From Desulfomicrobium sp. UBA5193 (GTDB lineage Bacteria > Desulfobacterota > Desulfovibrionia > Desulfovibrionales > Desulfomicrobiaceae): a stretch of DNA of 64,000 nucleotides. The notes under the pieces were generated by a model that had not been told where the DNA came from, did not search any database, and saw only the letters and a list, made by a program, of their open reading frames with translations. Position numbers and translations under genes: made by a program. The first letter of the stretch is position 1, and the number at the start of each line of letters is the position of its first letter. Of the stretch, positions 17,085-25,338 are shown piece after piece. Where the stretch lies: the NCBI GenBank assembly GCA_002412965.1, contig DHWB01000003.1:52504-116503 (forward strand), read 5' to 3'.

Positions 17085-18071
17085 TCATGCGACTTGGATC
17101 ACGACCTTGCCCACGGCTCGTCCGCTGTCCAGGAACTCGTGGGCTTTTGCGATGTCCTCCAGAGGGAAAGTTCTGTCCAGATGCGGTCTGAGTTTGCCGC
17201 CCTGGACCAGCGCGGCGGCCTGGGCCATGATCTCGCCGTGGCGCTCGCGACCCTGGCCGGTGATGAGCGGTAAAAGCATGAAGACCACCGACAGGGTCAG
17301 CGCCTTGGCGTGCAGGGGGGACAGGTCGTGCGTGGAGCGGGTGTTCGTGCTGACGACCACCCCGCCGGGACCGGTCGCCAGGAACGACGCGTCCAGGTTG
17401 GCTCCGCCCACGGTGTCGAAGACGACATCGAAGCCTCGCCCGCCGGTAAGCCTTGCGACATACTCCGCGGGCTTCTCCTCGCGGTAGTTGATGATTTCGT
17501 CCGCGCCCAGGGAGCGGGCCAGCTCGGCCTTGTCCGCCGAGGACACGGTCGTGGCCACGCGGGCTCCGCAGGATTTGGCCAGCTGCACGGCCACATGGCC
17601 CACTCCGCCCGTGCCTGCATGGATCAGCACGAACTGCCCGGCCTTGATCCGGGCGCGGTCGAAGAGCGCGTCCCAGGCCGTGATGGTCACCAGCGGCAGC
17701 GCCGCCGCCTGCGCCATGGTCAGGTTCGCCGGTTTGAGGGCCATCAGCCTCGCATCGGCCAGCATGTATTCAGCCAGGGCGCCAGGCATGTCCGCAAGCC
17801 CTCCCGCGCAGCCGAAGACTTCGTCGCCGTGTTTAAGACCGCTCACACCCTCGCCCACGGCCTCTACCGTCCCGGCCACGTCCATGCCCAGAATGGCGGG
17901 CAGCGCCGGGGCGAAGGCCGGTTTCATCTTCCGGATCTTGATATCGATGGGGTTCACGCTGGTCGCGGCCACGCGCACCAGGACATGACCGGGTTTGACT
18001 GCGGGAACGTCAGTATCCGCCAGACGAAAATCAGGCGTATCCCCGTATGTTTGCAAGAGTTGCGCTTTCAT
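17085..18071 (-). CDS. Zinc-independent MDR oxidoreductase (quinone-oxidoreductase-like)
   Basis: A 328-residue medium-chain dehydrogenase/reductase. The N-terminal GroES-like domain contains the pattern VNPIDIKIRKM. The nucleotide-binding motif is GTGGVGHVAVQLAKS, followed by VDVVFDTVGG-type residues, as in QOR/zeta-crystallin. It lacks the catalytic and structural zinc cysteines of alcohol dehydrogenases, which supports NADPH-dependent reduction of quinones or enones. The start at 18071 has GGAGGAAAAC. A GC-rich hairpin (CCCCGG/CCGGGG near 17053) lies past the stop but has no T-run. The substrate is unknown. Confidence 0.87.
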   Translation of the reverse strand: MKAQLLQTYGDTPDFRLADTDVPAVKPGHVLVRVAATSVNPIDIKIRKMKPAFAPALPAILGMDVAGTVEAVGEGVSGLKHGDEVFGCAGGLADMPGALAEYMLADARLMALKPANLTMAQAAALPLVTITAWDALFDRARIKAGQFVLIHAGTGGVGHVAVQLAKSCGARVATTVSSADKAELARSLGADEIINYREEKPAEYVARLTGGRGFDVVFDTVGGANLDASFLATGPGGVVVSTNTRSTHDLSPLHAKALTLSVVFMLLPLITGQGRERHGEIMAQAAALVQGGKLRPHLDRTFPLEDIAKAHEFLDSGRAVGKVVIQVA

Positions 18072-18230
18072 GTTTTCCTCCATGGAACGTGTTGAGGAGA
18101 CACTACCTCCAAGAGCGGGGCGGATGGAAATGATTTTTTTTTCCGTTCTGGACAAGCGGCTGTTTTCGATAAGCAGGCCAGGGGCAATGCTTCATTTGTC
18201 AGCGCCTGGGTATTGAACCTCGTTTCATAA

Positions 18231-18262
18231 AAAAAGCCTCCCCGGTTTTTGCCGGAGAGGCC
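18231..18262 (-). terminator. Terminator after the acyl-CoA ligase gene
   Basis: Minus-strand stem GGCCTCTCCGG with CCGGGGAGGC and a CAAAAA loop, followed by a run of seven T residues. It lies 22 bases past the stop codon at 18285. Confidence 0.92.
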
Positions 18263-18284
18263 TTGGTCCTTTCACTTTAAAAAC

Positions 18285-19913
18285 TTACTCTTCGTCTTTC
18301 AGATACAGCTCGCGCATGGTCACCTTGCTTATCTTGCCGACGCTGGTCTTGGCGATGGCGTCGACCAGGCGGGCCTTGAGCAGGATGGCCTCCTTGGGCA
18401 GCACGCCTTTGTCCACGAAGCTCTTCACGTGCTGGGCGATCTCCTTTTCCTGGGGTGTCGCGCCTTTCTTGGGCACGACCAGAGCCAGCGGGGTCTCGCC
18501 CCAGCGCAGGTCCGGCTTGCCGATGACCGCGGCCTCGGCCACGTCCGGATGCTGCAGGATGATGTCTTCGAGCTCCAGCGAGCTGATCCACTCCCCGCCG
18601 ACCTTGATCACGTCCTTGGTGCGGTCCGTGATGCGCAGGCTGCCCGATGCGCTTCGGCAGGCCACGTCGCCCGTGTTCAGCCAGCCGTCGGTCCACAGTT
18701 TTTTGGAGTTGCTCTCGTCCTTGAGGTAGGACGCGGTCAGCCAGGGTGCGCGGACCTGCAGGGCTCCGGGGGTCTTGTCGTCGCTTGGCACTTCGGTTCC
18801 ATTGTCATCCACCAGACGCAGGCGGACCATGGGCAGGGCCTTGCCCGTGCGCGTGCGCAGGGCGATCTGGGTTTCGCGGTCAAGCTGCAGTTCTGCGTCG
18901 CTCAGGTACGCCAGGCTTAGGATGGGGCAGGTCTCGGACATGCCGTAGCCAGTGAAGACATCGATGCCCCGGTCCAGGGCCGCCGCGCAGATGGCCTTGG
19001 GCATGGCCGCGCCGCCGATGACCACCTTCCAGCCGGCAAGGTCGAACTGGGCGCATTTGGGGTCCGAGAGCAGCATGTGCAGGATGGTCGGCACGCAGTG
19101 GCTGAAGGTGACCTTTTCGGTGGAGATGAGCCGCGCCAGCACCTCGGGGATGTACTTGCCGGGATAGACCTGCTTCACGCCGAGCATGGTGGCCATGTAC
19201 GGGATGCCCCAGGCGTGAACATGGAACATGGGGGTGATGGGCATGTACACATCCTCTCGGTGAAAGCGGCCCTGGGTGGCGTTCGAACTCACCGCGGCGA
19301 TCCCGGCCAGGGTATGCAGCACGAGCTGGCGATGGCTGAAGAACACGCCCTTGGGCAGGCCCGTGGTGCCCGTGGTGTAGAAGGTCGTGGCCCGGGTGTT
19401 TTCGTCGAAGTCCGGGAAGTCTTGAAGAGGCGTGCTTGCGGCCAGCAACGCTTCGTATTCTCCGGCCAGGGGCAGGGTGGTCGCGGGCGTTTCCCCCGTG
19501 TCCGAGAGCAGGATGAATTTTTCCACGGTGTCGAGCCGGCCCTTGATCTGCTCCAGGAGGGGCAGGAAATCCGTGTTGACGAGGATGACGTCGTCCTCGG
19601 CGTGGCCGATGGTGTAGACCATCTGCTCGGGGGAAAGGCGGATGTTGATGGTGTGCAGGACCGCGCCGATCATGGGGATGGCGAAGTAGCATTCCAGATA
19701 GCGATGACTGTCGTAGTCCATGACGGCCACGGTATCGCCGGCCTCGACGCCCTGGGCCAGCAGCATGGCCGCCAGCCGGGCCACGCGCTCCCGGAACTGC
19801 GCGTAGGTGAAGCGCAGGGTGCCTGCGTAGACGATCTCCTGATCCGGGTGGTCCTGGATCGGGGATTGGAGGATGTTCTTGATCAAAAGTTGCTGGGTAG
19901 GTTGAGCGGTCAT
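18285..19913 (-). CDS. Fatty-acid/carboxylate-CoA ligase (AMP-binding)
   Basis: A 542-residue ANL-superfamily adenylating enzyme that forms acyl-CoA from carboxylate, ATP and CoA. The P-loop motif is YTTGTTGLPKGV, the A5 motif is GYGMSET, and the hinge region is WLNTGDVACRSASGSLRITDRTKDVIKVGGEWIS; the final catalytic Lys lies in TSVGKISK. The length and motifs fit medium/long-chain acyl-CoA synthetases of the FadD3/alkK kind. It stands alone with its own terminator, and no beta-oxidation genes are in the window. The exact substrate is not predictable. Confidence 0.9.
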   Translation of the reverse strand: MTAQPTQQLLIKNILQSPIQDHPDQEIVYAGTLRFTYAQFRERVARLAAMLLAQGVEAGDTVAVMDYDSHRYLECYFAIPMIGAVLHTINIRLSPEQMVYTIGHAEDDVILVNTDFLPLLEQIKGRLDTVEKFILLSDTGETPATTLPLAGEYEALLAASTPLQDFPDFDENTRATTFYTTGTTGLPKGVFFSHRQLVLHTLAGIAAVSSNATQGRFHREDVYMPITPMFHVHAWGIPYMATMLGVKQVYPGKYIPEVLARLISTEKVTFSHCVPTILHMLLSDPKCAQFDLAGWKVVIGGAAMPKAICAAALDRGIDVFTGYGMSETCPILSLAYLSDAELQLDRETQIALRTRTGKALPMVRLRLVDDNGTEVPSDDKTPGALQVRAPWLTASYLKDESNSKKLWTDGWLNTGDVACRSASGSLRITDRTKDVIKVGGEWISSLELEDIILQHPDVAEAAVIGKPDLRWGETPLALVVPKKGATPQEKEIAQHVKSFVDKGVLPKEAILLKARLVDAIAKTSVGKISKVTMRELYLKDEE

Positions 19914-19978
19914 ATGGATTCCTGTCTTGGGTTATGTATTGGGCAGGGAATGGGTTTCAATCCGCGTTTGCGTCCACG

Positions 19979-21196
19979 TCAAGTGCCCCCAATGGGCAGG
20001 GCATGGAGGTTGTCGCCAAAAGGTATGCAGCCTGCGCCCAGGTGCAGGACAATGCCTTGTTTGAATTTGCCGGGGCACGACTCGGCCAGGAGTTTGAGAC
20101 CCTTGAAGTCTGCGGCTGCGGGTGTGGCCGAGGCCTTGATCTCCACCCCGACAATGCGGCCGGCCGCGTCTTCCAGAATAAGGTCGACTTCCTGGCCCGT
20201 ATGCGCGCGAAAATGACTCAGCAGAACGCGGGCCTGGGACCATGTCGCATGTTTTGCGATTTCGGAGACGACATAATTCTCCAGCAGGTGTCCAAAGGCC
20301 GGGCGGTCCTGCGCCAGCCGATCGATGTTCAGGCCGGAAAGATGCGCAGCCAGGCCCGTATCCGTGAACATGAGCTTGGGGGCCTTGGTCACGCGTTTTC
20401 CGATATTCACGGCCCAAGCCGGAAGCTCATGAACGAGAAACGTGGCTTCCAGCAAGGCCATGTAGCGTTTGAGTGTTGTCTGGGGGATGGTCAGGCCGCG
20501 CGAAATGTCGGCATAGGACAGGAGCTGCCCGGTGCGCGAGGCGAGAAGCTGGAGCAGGCGCGGCATCGCGGTCAGATCCTGGATGTTCGACAGGTCGCGC
20601 ACATCCCGCTCCACAATGGCGGTGATGTAGGACGAGAACCAGGCCTGCCGCCGCTTTTCGCTGCCGCGACTCAATGCCTCCGGGTAACCGCCCGTGGTCA
20701 CGGCTTCGAGAATGTCCGTGTTTTCGGCCGCAGGCCAGGCCAGCTCCGAAGCAAACAAGGCGTCCACGATGTTCGTCGTTGATCCGGTGATCTCCGCACG
20801 GGAAAGCGGCCACAGGTCAAAGAGCTCCATGCGGCCGGCCAGGGAGTCGGAGATCTTGAGGCCGGTCAGAATGTTCGCGGAACCTGTCAGGACGAACTGT
20901 CCGGGGCTGCGATCCCGGTCCACATGCTCCTTGATGGCGGGCAGGAGCTCCGGCGCTTTCTGGATCTCATCGATGATGACGGGTTTGCCCGCTCCCGCGA
21001 TGAAGCCTGCCGGATCAGTCTGCGCGGCCGACAGAACGGCGCTGCTGTCCAAGGTGAAATATCCGGATGAGACATGATCGGGGAGAAGGTCTCGAACGAG
21101 GGTTGTCTTGCCGGTTTGCCTGGCGCCGCGAATGAAGAGGACGGGAGTGTCAGAGAGGGATTCCAATATGTTGGCTGAAATATTGCGGTGGTACAT
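19979..21196 (-). CDS. AAA-fold ATPase with C-terminal DUF4143 domain
   Basis: A 405-residue protein of the common bacterial AAA_14/DUF4143 family. The N-terminal Walker A is GARQTGKTTLVR, Walker B is PVIIDEIQKAP, and sensor motif LTGSANILTGL follows. The C-terminal half has YMALLEATFLVHELPAW and the PD-(D/E)XK-like block HTGQEVDLILED...GVEIKAS, which suggests a nuclease-type fold. The cellular role of the family is not established. The ATG at 21196 begins the conserved part; an in-frame ATG at 21253 lies inside the tandem operator repeats. It is regulated probably through two 22-base dyads just upstream. Confidence 0.87.
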   Translation of the reverse strand: MYHRNISANILESLSDTPVLFIRGARQTGKTTLVRDLLPDHVSSGYFTLDSSAVLSAAQTDPAGFIAGAGKPVIIDEIQKAPELLPAIKEHVDRDRSPGQFVLTGSANILTGLKISDSLAGRMELFDLWPLSRAEITGSTTNIVDALFASELAWPAAENTDILEAVTTGGYPEALSRGSEKRRQAWFSSYITAIVERDVRDLSNIQDLTAMPRLLQLLASRTGQLLSYADISRGLTIPQTTLKRYMALLEATFLVHELPAWAVNIGKRVTKAPKLMFTDTGLAAHLSGLNIDRLAQDRPAFGHLLENYVVSEIAKHATWSQARVLLSHFRAHTGQEVDLILEDAAGRIVGVEIKASATPAAADFKGLKLLAESCPGKFKQGIVLHLGAGCIPFGDNLHALPIGGT

Positions 21197-21227
21197 GCCG
21201 CGTATATAGATGTACTGTGGTTGAAAA

Positions 21228-21271
21228 TCAACCATTGAGTGGATGATTTTCAACCATTGAGTGGATGATTA
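21228..21271. promoter_or_regulatory. Two tandem 22-base dyads upstream of the AAA/DUF4143 gene
   Basis: TCAACCATTGAGTGGATGATT occurs twice head to tail (21228-21249 and 21250-21271), identical except for the last base. Each is an imperfect palindrome with arms ATCAwCCA and TGGwTGAT. A third, degenerate half (atCGTCCAT) follows. The sites lie 32-75 bases upstream of the likely start codon at 21196, in the promoter region, and look like paired operators. Confidence 0.65.
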
Positions 21272-21422
21272 TCGTCCATTTTTTGGCGTAAGGGCGACGG
21301 TCGTTCACTTGGTTCTGCGCAGATCGTGATCGGAGACGAGGCGATCCACTTTCCGGACTGGACCTTGGGCCGGGGAGGACATATCCAGAATGTTCGAATT
21401 CACACGTATCTAGGAGGCCGTC

Positions 21423-22127
21423 ATGTCCATGTATTCCAAGTTCGCTGTCTGGTACGACCGCATTTTTCCCTTTAGTCCCGGTGTCTATGCCTACCTGACG
21501 CACCACCTGGGAGACCTCGGCGGGCCGGTTCTTGATCTGGGCTGCGGCACGGGCGACTATTGCGCGGCGTTCACCCGCGACGGCGTGCGGGCCGTGGGCG
21601 TGGACCTGGACTCGGCCATGATCTCCCAGGCTCGGGCCCGTGGGCCGGAGACCGAGTTTCATGTCCTGGACATGGCGGAATTTGCGACCATCGGCGGTCC
21701 CTGGAACATGATCTATTCCATCGGCAACACCGCGGCCCACCTGCCCCGGGACCGTTTCTGGGCCTGCGTTTCGAGCGTGGGCGAGCGGCTTCTGCCCGGC
21801 GGGGTCTGGATCGTGCAGGTCATGAACTGGGACTACGTGCTGGGCCTGCCCGCCTTCGCCTTCCCGGCCAAGGTCATGGACGGGGCGGTCTTTTACCGCG
21901 CCTATGAGGACATCACCCCGGAAGGCTTGACCTTCCATACGGGGCTGGACATCGAAGGCCGCAGGGTCTTTGACGATCAGGTCCGCCTCTATCCCCAGAC
22001 CTCGGCCGAGATCATCGCCGGGCATGAGGAGCGCGGATTCCGGCTGGTCGAGCACGTGTCCGACTATGCAGGCAGCGGGTTCGATGCGGAGGTTTTTTCG
22101 GCGAACATTTTTGTTTTCAAGCGATAA
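21423..22127 (+). CDS. Class I SAM-dependent methyltransferase
   Basis: A 234-residue methyltransferase with motif I VLDLGCGTGDYC, the acidic beta-2 end VGVDLDSAMI, and the block LLPGGVWIVQVMNWDYVL. The product is soluble and cytoplasmic. The start has AGGAGG-like AGGAGGCCGTC. The gene is 11 bases upstream of the Crp-family regulator and probably cotranscribed with it. The substrate is unknown. Confidence 0.85.
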   Translation: MSMYSKFAVWYDRIFPFSPGVYAYLTHHLGDLGGPVLDLGCGTGDYCAAFTRDGVRAVGVDLDSAMISQARARGPETEFHVLDMAEFATIGGPWNMIYSIGNTAAHLPRDRFWACVSSVGERLLPGGVWIVQVMNWDYVLGLPAFAFPAKVMDGAVFYRAYEDITPEGLTFHTGLDIEGRRVFDDQVRLYPQTSAEIIAGHEERGFRLVEHVSDYAGSGFDAEVFSANIFVFKR

Positions 22128-22138
22128 GGACGGTTTGC

Positions 22139-22822
22139 ATGGATTTCATGACCACCATGGCCGGGAGCACGCTCTTCAAGGGCCTGCCCGAGGATGAGCT
22201 GCGGCAGCTGGAGCGCATCAGCGAACCGCGCGAGTTTGACAAGGGCGATATGCTTTTTCAGGAGGGCAGGGAAGGCGTGGGATTTTATGTCGTGGCCGCG
22301 GGCCAGGTGAAGGTCTTCAAGATGTCCTTCGACGGCCGGGAGCAAATCCTGCACATTCTCGGCCCGGGCGATCCCCTGGGCGAGGTGCCGGTTTTTGCCG
22401 GTCAGACTTACCCGGCCAATGCGCAGACGCTGGCCAAATCGAGCCTCTACTTCTTCCCCCGCCAGAAGCTCATCGAGCTGTATCGAGAGAGCCCGTCCCT
22501 GGCCATGAACATGCTGGCCGTGCTGTCGCGGCGCTTGCGAGAGTTCACGGTGCTGATCGAAAACCTGTCGCTCAAAGAGATCCCGCAACGTCTGGCCACC
22601 TATCTGCTGCACCAGCAGTCCCTCAAACCCGTCTCGGCGCGGGTCAAGCTGAGCGTGACCAAGGGCGTGCTCTCCAACATCCTCGGCACCTCCCAGGAAA
22701 CCCTTTCGCGCGTGCTCGGAAAGCTCAGCCAGGAGGGGCTCATCGAGGTGCAGGGCAAGGAGATCAGCCTCCTCGATCCGGTGAAGCTGCAGGAGCTGGC
22801 GGGTGGGGAGATAAGGCTGTAG
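22139..22822 (+). CDS. Crp/Fnr-family transcription regulator
   Basis: A 227-residue regulator. The N-terminal cyclic-nucleotide-binding fold runs from FKGLPEDELRQL to FFPRQKLIEL; the C-terminal winged helix-turn-helix is KGVLSNILGTSQETLSRVLGKLSQEGLI. There are no Fnr-type cysteines at the N-terminus and no evident haem ligands, so the effector cannot be named. The recognition helix (SQETLSRVLGKL) resembles that of HcpR/Dnr-type regulators in sulfate reducers, but this is only a similarity. It follows the methyltransferase gene by 11 bases. Confidence 0.88.
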   Translation: MDFMTTMAGSTLFKGLPEDELRQLERISEPREFDKGDMLFQEGREGVGFYVVAAGQVKVFKMSFDGREQILHILGPGDPLGEVPVFAGQTYPANAQTLAKSSLYFFPRQKLIELYRESPSLAMNMLAVLSRRLREFTVLIENLSLKEIPQRLATYLLHQQSLKPVSARVKLSVTKGVLSNILGTSQETLSRVLGKLSQEGLIEVQGKEISLLDPVKLQELAGGEIRL

Positions 22823-22882
22823 CTCGGGCACGCCGACGCTTTGGGTATTTGTTCAAGAACGTGCAATCACAAGGAGGGGCGC

Positions 22883-22927
22883 ATGGATAGCATACGCCGC
22901 ATCGGGTCAAACCTTGAATGGTCATGA
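22883..22927 (+). CDS. 14-residue upstream ORF coupled to the next gene
   Basis: ATG at 22883 is preceded by an excellent AAGGAGG at the right distance and encodes MDSIRRIGSNLEWS. The stop TGA (22925-22927) overlaps the ATG of the membrane protein as ATGA. The strong ribosome binding site belongs to this mini-ORF and the downstream gene has none, so translation of the membrane protein is probably by reinitiation. No regulatory codon run (such as repeated amino acids of one pathway) is evident. Confidence 0.55.
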   Translation: MDSIRRIGSNLEWS

Positions 22928-23538
22928 TATATCTCTTTCTGCTTGTTTTGCTCCTCATTGCGGCCGCCATCATCGGCGGGCTTGTTTTCGCCTCTAGAAA
23001 GCTTCCGAAATTTATGTTCATTGCCCTCATTTTTACCCTCGTTGCCGTGCCCGTGGTGAGCTTTAAGATGTATGAACGACGGTTAATGCTGAGTGTCGTT
23101 CCGGATGCATTGGATGTCAGCGCCATTGCGTACAGCAAGGAGGAGTCATGGGGATTCGGTCCTGGCGGAAATGAGGCCGGGATCAGGTTATATCCGCTTC
23201 CGGAACACGTCTCGAAAGAAATAGAGGCGCGAAGGATCGATTTTTTCAATACCATGCCCCCCAACACGGATCAGAACGAGCGGGGGTGGCGCGGGCGCTA
23301 CACGAATTGGGAAGAGACGCCGATCAAGACGGAGGGATATTGGGATTCGGGGAATAAGCGGCTTGATATCTACGACTACATCTGCGCGTACGGCTTTTGT
23401 ATCGACATCGAGCCTGAAATCGTGAGCCAGTCGAACGAGATCGTGAACGCTCCCGGCAACTACTACGCATATGGACGGATTGGTGTGATCGTCGTGAGCC
23501 CACGGCATAATCTGGTGCTTTATTTCTACAAGGGCTGA
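22924..23538 (+). CDS. Membrane-anchored protein of unknown function
   Basis: A 204-residue protein beginning MIYLFLLVLLL, with two adjacent N-terminal transmembrane helices (about residues 1-24 and 29-48) and a soluble part of about 155 residues outside the membrane. Two Cys occur close together (YICAYGFCIDIE), which could form a disulfide. The ATG at 22924 is preferred over 22918 because it overlaps the mini-ORF stop. I recognise no family. It follows the Crp-type regulator by about 100 bases. Confidence 0.6.
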   Translation: MIYLFLLVLLLIAAAIIGGLVFASRKLPKFMFIALIFTLVAVPVVSFKMYERRLMLSVVPDALDVSAIAYSKEESWGFGPGGNEAGIRLYPLPEHVSKEIEARRIDFFNTMPPNTDQNERGWRGRYTNWEETPIKTEGYWDSGNKRLDIYDYICAYGFCIDIEPEIVSQSNEIVNAPGNYYAYGRIGVIVVSPRHNLVLYFYKG

Positions 23539-23765
23539 ACCTGGCCGATACGTAGCCGATCTGGCCGCTGCGATGGACCGGATACAATAACAGCACAGTT
23601 TTATTGATTGAATTTTTTTGAAAAGAAATCGCGAGGCATCGTTTTTTGCTGTGGTTTTTTGATGCCACGGAGCATGTGATGCGAGTCCATCAACCCCGGG
23701 TGTGTCCCGGCAGTTCCGGGCCGCGACTCATGATGTCGATATGCCCCGTGTCGCTGAACAGCAAA

Positions 23766-23848
23766 TGACTGCCATAGTCACATGTCGGGGTAATGTGGTT
23801 CGAATTATCTTCGTGCGCAGGTCACGGGGCAACGAGGTGACGTGGTAA
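23766..23848 (+). pseudogene. Possible remnant of a BrnT-like toxin, C-terminal end
   Basis: One frame reads GNVVRIIFVRRSRGNEV and stops at 23846-23848, just before an antitoxin-like remnant. The pattern 'RII..RR....E' resembles the C-terminal strand of BrnT-type toxins (RIISARRAT-like). Upstream the frame is broken and no start or N-terminal part can be found. The region 23539-23840 is otherwise empty, with AT-rich stretches and stop codons in all frames. Confidence 0.35.
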
Positions 23849-23852
23849 AAAA

Positions 23853-24063
23853 GCGAAGAAATTTGACAAGCATTTCGATAACGGTGGCGATATCGAGCCC
23901 TTTGTGGAGCTGGATAGGGCGTCCCGGCCTAACAAGGTCAAGCGCGTCAATGTCGATTTCCCGTTATGGATTTTTGAGGCTCTGGACTGGATCGGGAAGC
24001 CAAGCATCTTGGCGTGAGCCGTCAGGCGCTGGTGACGGTGTGATTGCCAAACAGTCTGGCTAA
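23853..24063 (+). pseudogene. Frameshifted CopG/BrnA-type antitoxin
   Basis: Spliced across frames, the sequence reads AKKFDKHFDNGGDIEPFVEL, RPNKVKRVNVDFPLWIFEALD, then REAKHLGVSRQALV and finally WIAKQSG-stop (TAA at 24061). This is the characteristic CopG-like antitoxin of BrnT-type modules, with a ribbon-helix-helix DNA-binding C-terminus. One frameshift falls near 23990 (within ggactggatcggg), and one G is missing near 24041 (gtgtgatt for gtgtggatt). No start codon is in frame at the 5' end. The gene is therefore inactive unless these are sequencing errors. Confidence 0.7.
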
Positions 24064-24270
24064 GGAGTCCCGAGGTCAAGGCGCATCAGAGGCGAAGGCC
24101 GGATCTGATCTTGAATCGTGCACAAAAAGTTTGAATGATCACAGAGAGAGAGTTATTCTGAAATAGCCCGTTTTCCCCGCCTCGGGAGTTTATCCTCCTC
24201 TCAAGCAAAGCGTATTCAGCTCTCATTTAAACGATCGACGTTGGCCCGCTCTATGCATAGGGTGATACTT

Positions 24271-25149
24271 ATGAAAACAAAGTCAAAAAGTTTGAGAAAA
24301 ACCGTTTCAGCCAAGAAAGCGTTGCTGGGACAAGTGCTGAAGAAAAATCAAAAAATCAAAAAAGATGTCAAGAAGGCTGCCAGTGAACTCACATGGGTAA
24401 ATGAAGTTCTGAAGCAGAAAAAGGTCACTGTTCAGGTTATGGAGCAGGCCCTCATTCAGAATAAGGATGTTGAACAAAAGGTTGCGCAAGCCGCAGACGA
24501 TTTGAGACTGGTCAATGTCAAACTCGCCAATGAAGTGGCTGAGCGGATGGGCATCGAATCCGAACTCGCCGAGATGAAGACCGACTTGGCCGAAGTGCGC
24601 GAAGATTTGTCAAAAGCCGAAGTGAACGTGGAAGTGGCACAGCAACTTGCGCTTCAGGACGCACTCACCGGACTTCCGAACCGTGTGTCATTTGAACAGG
24701 GTATCGACCACGGGCTGATCCAGGCAAAACGGCACGGCTGGGGACTCGCCGTCCTCTTTATCGATATCGACAAGTTCAAGACTATCAATGACTCTTATGG
24801 TCACGGCATGGGAGACCAGGTGCTGCTGACGGTGGCAAACCGTTTGAAGTCATTTGTGCGCGGTGGAGACACGGTCAGCCGCTGGGGAGGCGATGAGTTT
24901 GTGTGCCTGCTGCTTGAAGTCAAGCAAGATGACGACGTGGTTCGCCTTGCAGAGAAGTTGGTAGATCGCATTGCCGAACCTTGCGAGTTTGATGGGACGG
25001 TTCTCTCCATAACAATCAGTATCGGTATTGCCATATATCCCACAGATGGAGAAACGGCCGACATTCTTTTCAAAAATGCCGATACGGCAATGTACAAAGC
25101 CAAGGGAACAGAGAATCGAGTTGTGCTGTTCCGAACCGTCCCTCATTAA
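24271..25149 (+). CDS. Diguanylate cyclase with N-terminal coiled coil
   Basis: A 292-residue protein. Residues 1-125 are Lys/Glu-rich heptads and predict a long cytoplasmic coiled coil with no transmembrane segment. The GGDEF domain follows, with DALTGLPNR, the metal-binding block FIDIDKFKTINDSYGH and the catalytic RWGGDEF. An inhibitory site RGGD lies exactly five residues before GGDEF, so product feedback by cyclic di-GMP is expected. ATG at 24271 is preferred (AGGGTGAT upstream); an in-frame ATG at 24241 would add ten residues. It stands alone. Confidence 0.9.
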   Translation: MKTKSKSLRKTVSAKKALLGQVLKKNQKIKKDVKKAASELTWVNEVLKQKKVTVQVMEQALIQNKDVEQKVAQAADDLRLVNVKLANEVAERMGIESELAEMKTDLAEVREDLSKAEVNVEVAQQLALQDALTGLPNRVSFEQGIDHGLIQAKRHGWGLAVLFIDIDKFKTINDSYGHGMGDQVLLTVANRLKSFVRGGDTVSRWGGDEFVCLLLEVKQDDDVVRLAEKLVDRIAEPCEFDGTVLSITISIGIAIYPTDGETADILFKNADTAMYKAKGTENRVVLFRTVPH

Positions 25150-25150
25150 C

Positions 25151-25302
25151 AGGCTGCCCCAAAACGGCGACCTGTTTCTTCACTGCAAAAAATCCAGACC
25201 CTCGCCTGTCTAAATATCCTTGCGGGCATACGTACGCTTCGGTCCTGGATTTTCTTTGTTCCTCGCGTCTCACCATTTTTGAACAGCCTAGCTATTTGTA
25301 AT
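25151..25302. repeat. Palindromic intergenic repeat, family A, copy 2
   Basis: It begins 2 bases after the diguanylate cyclase stop. It shares with copy 1 (1425-1560) the AGGCTG end, TTCACTGCA and AATCCAGACCCTCGC on the left, and CCTGGATTTTCTTTGTTCCTCGC plus CACCATTTTTGAACAGCCT on the right, with the same trailing TTTGTAAT. The central loop is longer by about 15 bases and the left end is partly diverged. It fills most of the gap before the importer operon. Confidence 0.72.
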
Positions 25303-25338
25303 CTTAGAATTTTGCGTTGTTGTGCGCTTTTGTTGCCG

